Of a stretch of DNA of 7,018 nt, positions 5,370-7,018 are shown one piece after another (the first letter of the stretch is position 1; each line of letters begins with the position of its first letter). The notes beneath the pieces are model-generated. The model was not told the DNA's origin. It made no database searches and worked only from the letters and a program-made list of their open reading frames with translations. A program made the position numbers and the translations under genes. Source of the DNA: Betaproteobacteria bacterium (GTDB lineage: Bacteria > Pseudomonadota > Gammaproteobacteria > Burkholderiales > SG8-41); the NCBI GenBank assembly GCA_021732805.1, contig JAKFUJ010000356.1, positions 1-7,018 of the forward strand, in the 5' to 3' direction.

Positions 5370-6419
5370 TCAGAATTCGATCCCGAGGTTAATGGAATAA
5401 AAACGCTGTTCGCCACCGCCGGTGAATTCTTCACTGCGCTTGATGCGGGTCACCGACAAACGCACCTTGTCGATGCGCGCCGACAGGCCGGCGGTAATGT
5501 CGTACACCTTGCTGTCGCTTTCCACACTCGGGCCGCTGCGAAACAGTGATCCATCAAGAAAAATGTTGTGGGCGATCAGCCGGCCATCAACGCCGGCAAA
5601 GCCAAACCATTCCCAGGATTGGCGGCGGCCCGCGTCATACTGGCTGCGCGTGTTCTTGAGCATCGCGCCGCCGGGTTCGATGCTGTCGGGGCCAAAGCCG
5701 GTCATGTTCTGGCCAACGCGCACGATGCCGCCGACGCGCGCCAGAGTCATGATGTTGCCGATGCTGCCGCCGATGTGCGGCACCAACTGCACGCCCGTGC
5801 TGGGACCGTAACGACGCTTGTGCAGATAAGTCAGCAGCAGGCCGGGTTCGGCACGAATCTGGTTGCTCCAGCCCTTGGGCTCGGGTGCATCCACAATATC
5901 ATGGACGAGTGTCTGCACCTGCTTGCCCAGCGCCGGCGGTCCGACGAAGCCAAGATCGACTTCGACGGTATGCAGCCGGTCTTCCTTGACGCTTTGCGCC
6001 ACCGCGCCGATGTACGCCCACGCCGCCCACGGCCGGTCATTCGGCTGTGGCGCGGCAATGGTGATGTCCCTTGGTGTGTAAAGATTTTGTCCGATGAACA
6101 GCCCGAAGTGATTGCTGGCGCCGTCGGTAATTGCATTGAGCAGCGTATCCGGCGGCAAGGTAAAAAATTTGCTGACCTTGCCTGCCGGTATGCCGCCGCC
6201 GATCTTGAAGCCGTTGGTGTAGTACTGGTCGCTGCTGCCAAAGGAGTCGTTCTCGAAGAACAACTGGATCTCGCTGCCGCGCAAATCCAGCGGCGGTTCA
6301 GTCGCTGCATCCGCGGCATGTGCCGGCACTGCAAACCACAGCAATCCGGCAACGATCAGTCGCGCTAAAGCATGCCGATGTAAGCGCCTGCCAACAGAAA
6401 AAATACTCTTATAAATCAA
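5370..6419 (-). CDS. LpxR-family lipid A 3'-O-deacylase (outer membrane)
   Basis: A 349-residue outer-membrane beta-barrel of the LpxR family (DUF2219). Salmonella LpxR removes the 3' acyloxyacyl group from lipid A in a calcium-dependent reaction at the cell surface. After a signal peptide (core about 20-30, cleavage after PAHA near 35) come FFENDSF (54-60) and YYTNG (66-70). Asn57, Asp58 and Thr68 match Salmonella Asn9, Asp10 and Thr34. GQNLYTP (110-116) and VEVDLGFVGP (152-161) follow, then His173, which matches catalytic His122, with GW (183-184) and Gln187. The Salmonella Glu128 position is Pro179 here, so the site is not identical. The protein ends in Phe after alternating residues, as barrel proteins do. 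The start is TTG 6419, because no in-frame ATG precedes the signal peptide. It overlaps the enolase-type gene by 11 bases, suggesting translational coupling. Confidence 0.88.
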   Translation of the reverse strand: MIYKSIFSVGRRLHRHALARLIVAGLLWFAVPAHAADAATEPPLDLRGSEIQLFFENDSFGSSDQYYTNGFKIGGGIPAGKVSKFFTLPPDTLLNAITDGASNHFGLFIGQNLYTPRDITIAAPQPNDRPWAAWAYIGAVAQSVKEDRLHTVEVDLGFVGPPALGKQVQTLVHDIVDAPEPKGWSNQIRAEPGLLLTYLHKRRYGPSTGVQLVPHIGGSIGNIMTLARVGGIVRVGQNMTGFGPDSIEPGGAMLKNTRSQYDAGRRQSWEWFGFAGVDGRLIAHNIFLDGSLFRSGPSVESDSKVYDITAGLSARIDKVRLSVTRIKRSEEFTGGGEQRFYSINLGIEF

Positions 6420-7018
6420 TTCGATACTTCTTCATCTTGCGCGGATCCAGGGTCATGCCGATGCCCGGGCCTGGCGGCAGTTGCAGACAGCCGTTTTTGA
6501 TCAGCGGGTCTTCATTGGCAACGTGATCTTTGGCGTCGATAAAACTGGAAAACTCGTGCGCATGCGGCGTGGTGTAGATGCCGGCAAAGTGTGCGGCGGC
6601 CACGCAGCCGATCTGCATGTCGGCCTGGGTGCCGTTGTGCGCAGGGATATAAAACGATTTCGCCAGCGCCAGCACCTGCCGCGATTGCGTGTAGCCGGTA
6701 CGCGCGCATTTGATGACCACCGCGCGGATGCCGCCGAGTTTCAATTCATGCAGCACATCGTCCGGGGTCATGCAGGAATCATCGCCGGAGATCGGCACGC
6801 GCGTGCGTTCGGCGCAGTAGCGTTTGCCGGCGCCATCGCGCGCCGGGATTGGTTCCTCGATCAGCGCGACATTGACTTCTTCTAAATACGGCGCGGTTTC
6901 GAGCAAGTCCTGCGACGAGTAACCCTGGTTGCAGTCGATGGTGATCTCATGATCGTCGCCGACCAGCTTGCGCAAAGCGCGGAGCAAGGCGATATCGCGC
7001 TTTTTGTCGATGCCGCAT
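6409..7018 (-). CDS. Enolase-superfamily (MR/MLE-type) enzyme, C-terminal part
   Basis: The frame runs to the window edge, so the start and N-terminal capping domain are missing; about 202 residues remain. Members abstract a proton next to a carboxylate and stabilise the enolate with Mg2+, giving racemases, epimerases, dehydratases or cycloisomerases. The three metal ligands are visible at the expected strand ends: Asp28 (ITIDCN), Glu54 (IEEP) and Asp79 (SGDDS), in partial numbering. Lys103 (VVIKCARTG) lies 24 residues after Asp79, the same spacing as the acid/base lysine of muconate lactonizing enzyme. GTQADMQIG (129-137) and a Glu at 155 (HAHEF) follow. The fragment starts just after where the strand-two KxK should be, so that motif cannot be checked. 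No His-Asp dyad of the mandelate racemase kind is evident, which favours the MLE-like branch. The substrate is unknown. The end overlaps the TTG start of the LpxR-type gene. Confidence 0.88.
   Translation of the reverse strand, partial: CGIDKKRDIALLRALRKLVGDDHEITIDCNQGYSSQDLLETAPYLEEVNVALIEEPIPARDGAGKRYCAERTRVPISGDDSCMTPDDVLHELKLGGIRAVVIKCARTGYTQSRQVLALAKSFYIPAHNGTQADMQIGCVAAAHFAGIYTTPHAHEFSSFIDAKDHVANEDPLIKNGCLQLPPGPGIGMTLDPRKMKKYRIDL

Noticed and set aside
5568..6368. Long plus-strand open frame (266 codons) opposite the LpxR-type gene
   Set aside because: It shows no recognisable domain, while the minus strand carries the LpxR motifs and a signal peptide.
6409..7018. Apparent loss of a catalytic lysine (Arg106) in the enolase-type enzyme
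   Set aside because: Counting from metal ligand Asp79 places the acid/base lysine at Lys103, which is present; Arg106 replaces the second, non-catalytic lysine of the KxxK pattern.
1..7018. A novel defence, mobile or biosynthetic system
   Set aside because: The genes are housekeeping or single-enzyme types on both strands with no shared theme, and no repeats, integrase, transposase or toxin-antitoxin features are visible.

Overview
The window is about 7 kb of GC-rich DNA (roughly 60% G+C by eye). It looks like ordinary chromosomal sequence from a Gram-negative proteobacterium, most likely beta- or gammaproteobacterial. The support is an LpxR-type outer-membrane beta-barrel, Sec signal peptides on three proteins, an RluF-like pseudouridine synthase, and dense packing with short operons. 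No taxon can be fixed without a search. I see no rRNA, tRNA, CRISPR array, insertion sequence, integrase or attachment site.

Left part (1-2410). The 3' end of an RluF/RsuA-family pseudouridine synthase runs rightward. It converges, with only nine bases between stop codons, on a leftward gene for an unrecognised exported protein with three cysteines and Ala/Lys/Pro-rich basic ends. Upstream of that on the minus strand lie a phosphonatase-like HAD hydrolase and, ten bases before it, a four-helix DUF3147-type membrane protein. These two probably form an operon.

Middle (2411-4647). A 92-base divergent promoter region separates the DUF3147 gene from a rightward SDR oxidoreductase with a complete Asn-Ser-Tyr-Lys catalytic set. 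After 164 bases comes a rightward, exported catalase-related (SrpA-type) protein that keeps the proximal heme tyrosine motif but lacks both distal catalytic residues. It has its own ribosome binding site and an extended -10 candidate, and is followed by a clear intrinsic terminator.

Right part (4648-7018). Four genes run leftward. In transcription order they are the C-terminal two thirds or so of an enolase-superfamily (mandelate racemase/muconate lactonizing type) enzyme, cut by the window edge; an LpxR-family lipid A deacylase that starts on TTG inside the end of the enolase gene; after an AT-rich 81-base gap, a small three-helix membrane protein; and a GFA/CENP-V-type zinc protein.

The genes do not assemble into one recognisable pathway or defence system, and I found no convincing undescribed multi-gene system. 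The observations most worth checking are the catalase-fold protein without its distal His and Asn, the unknown CxxC exported protein, and the overlap of the LpxR and enolase-type genes.
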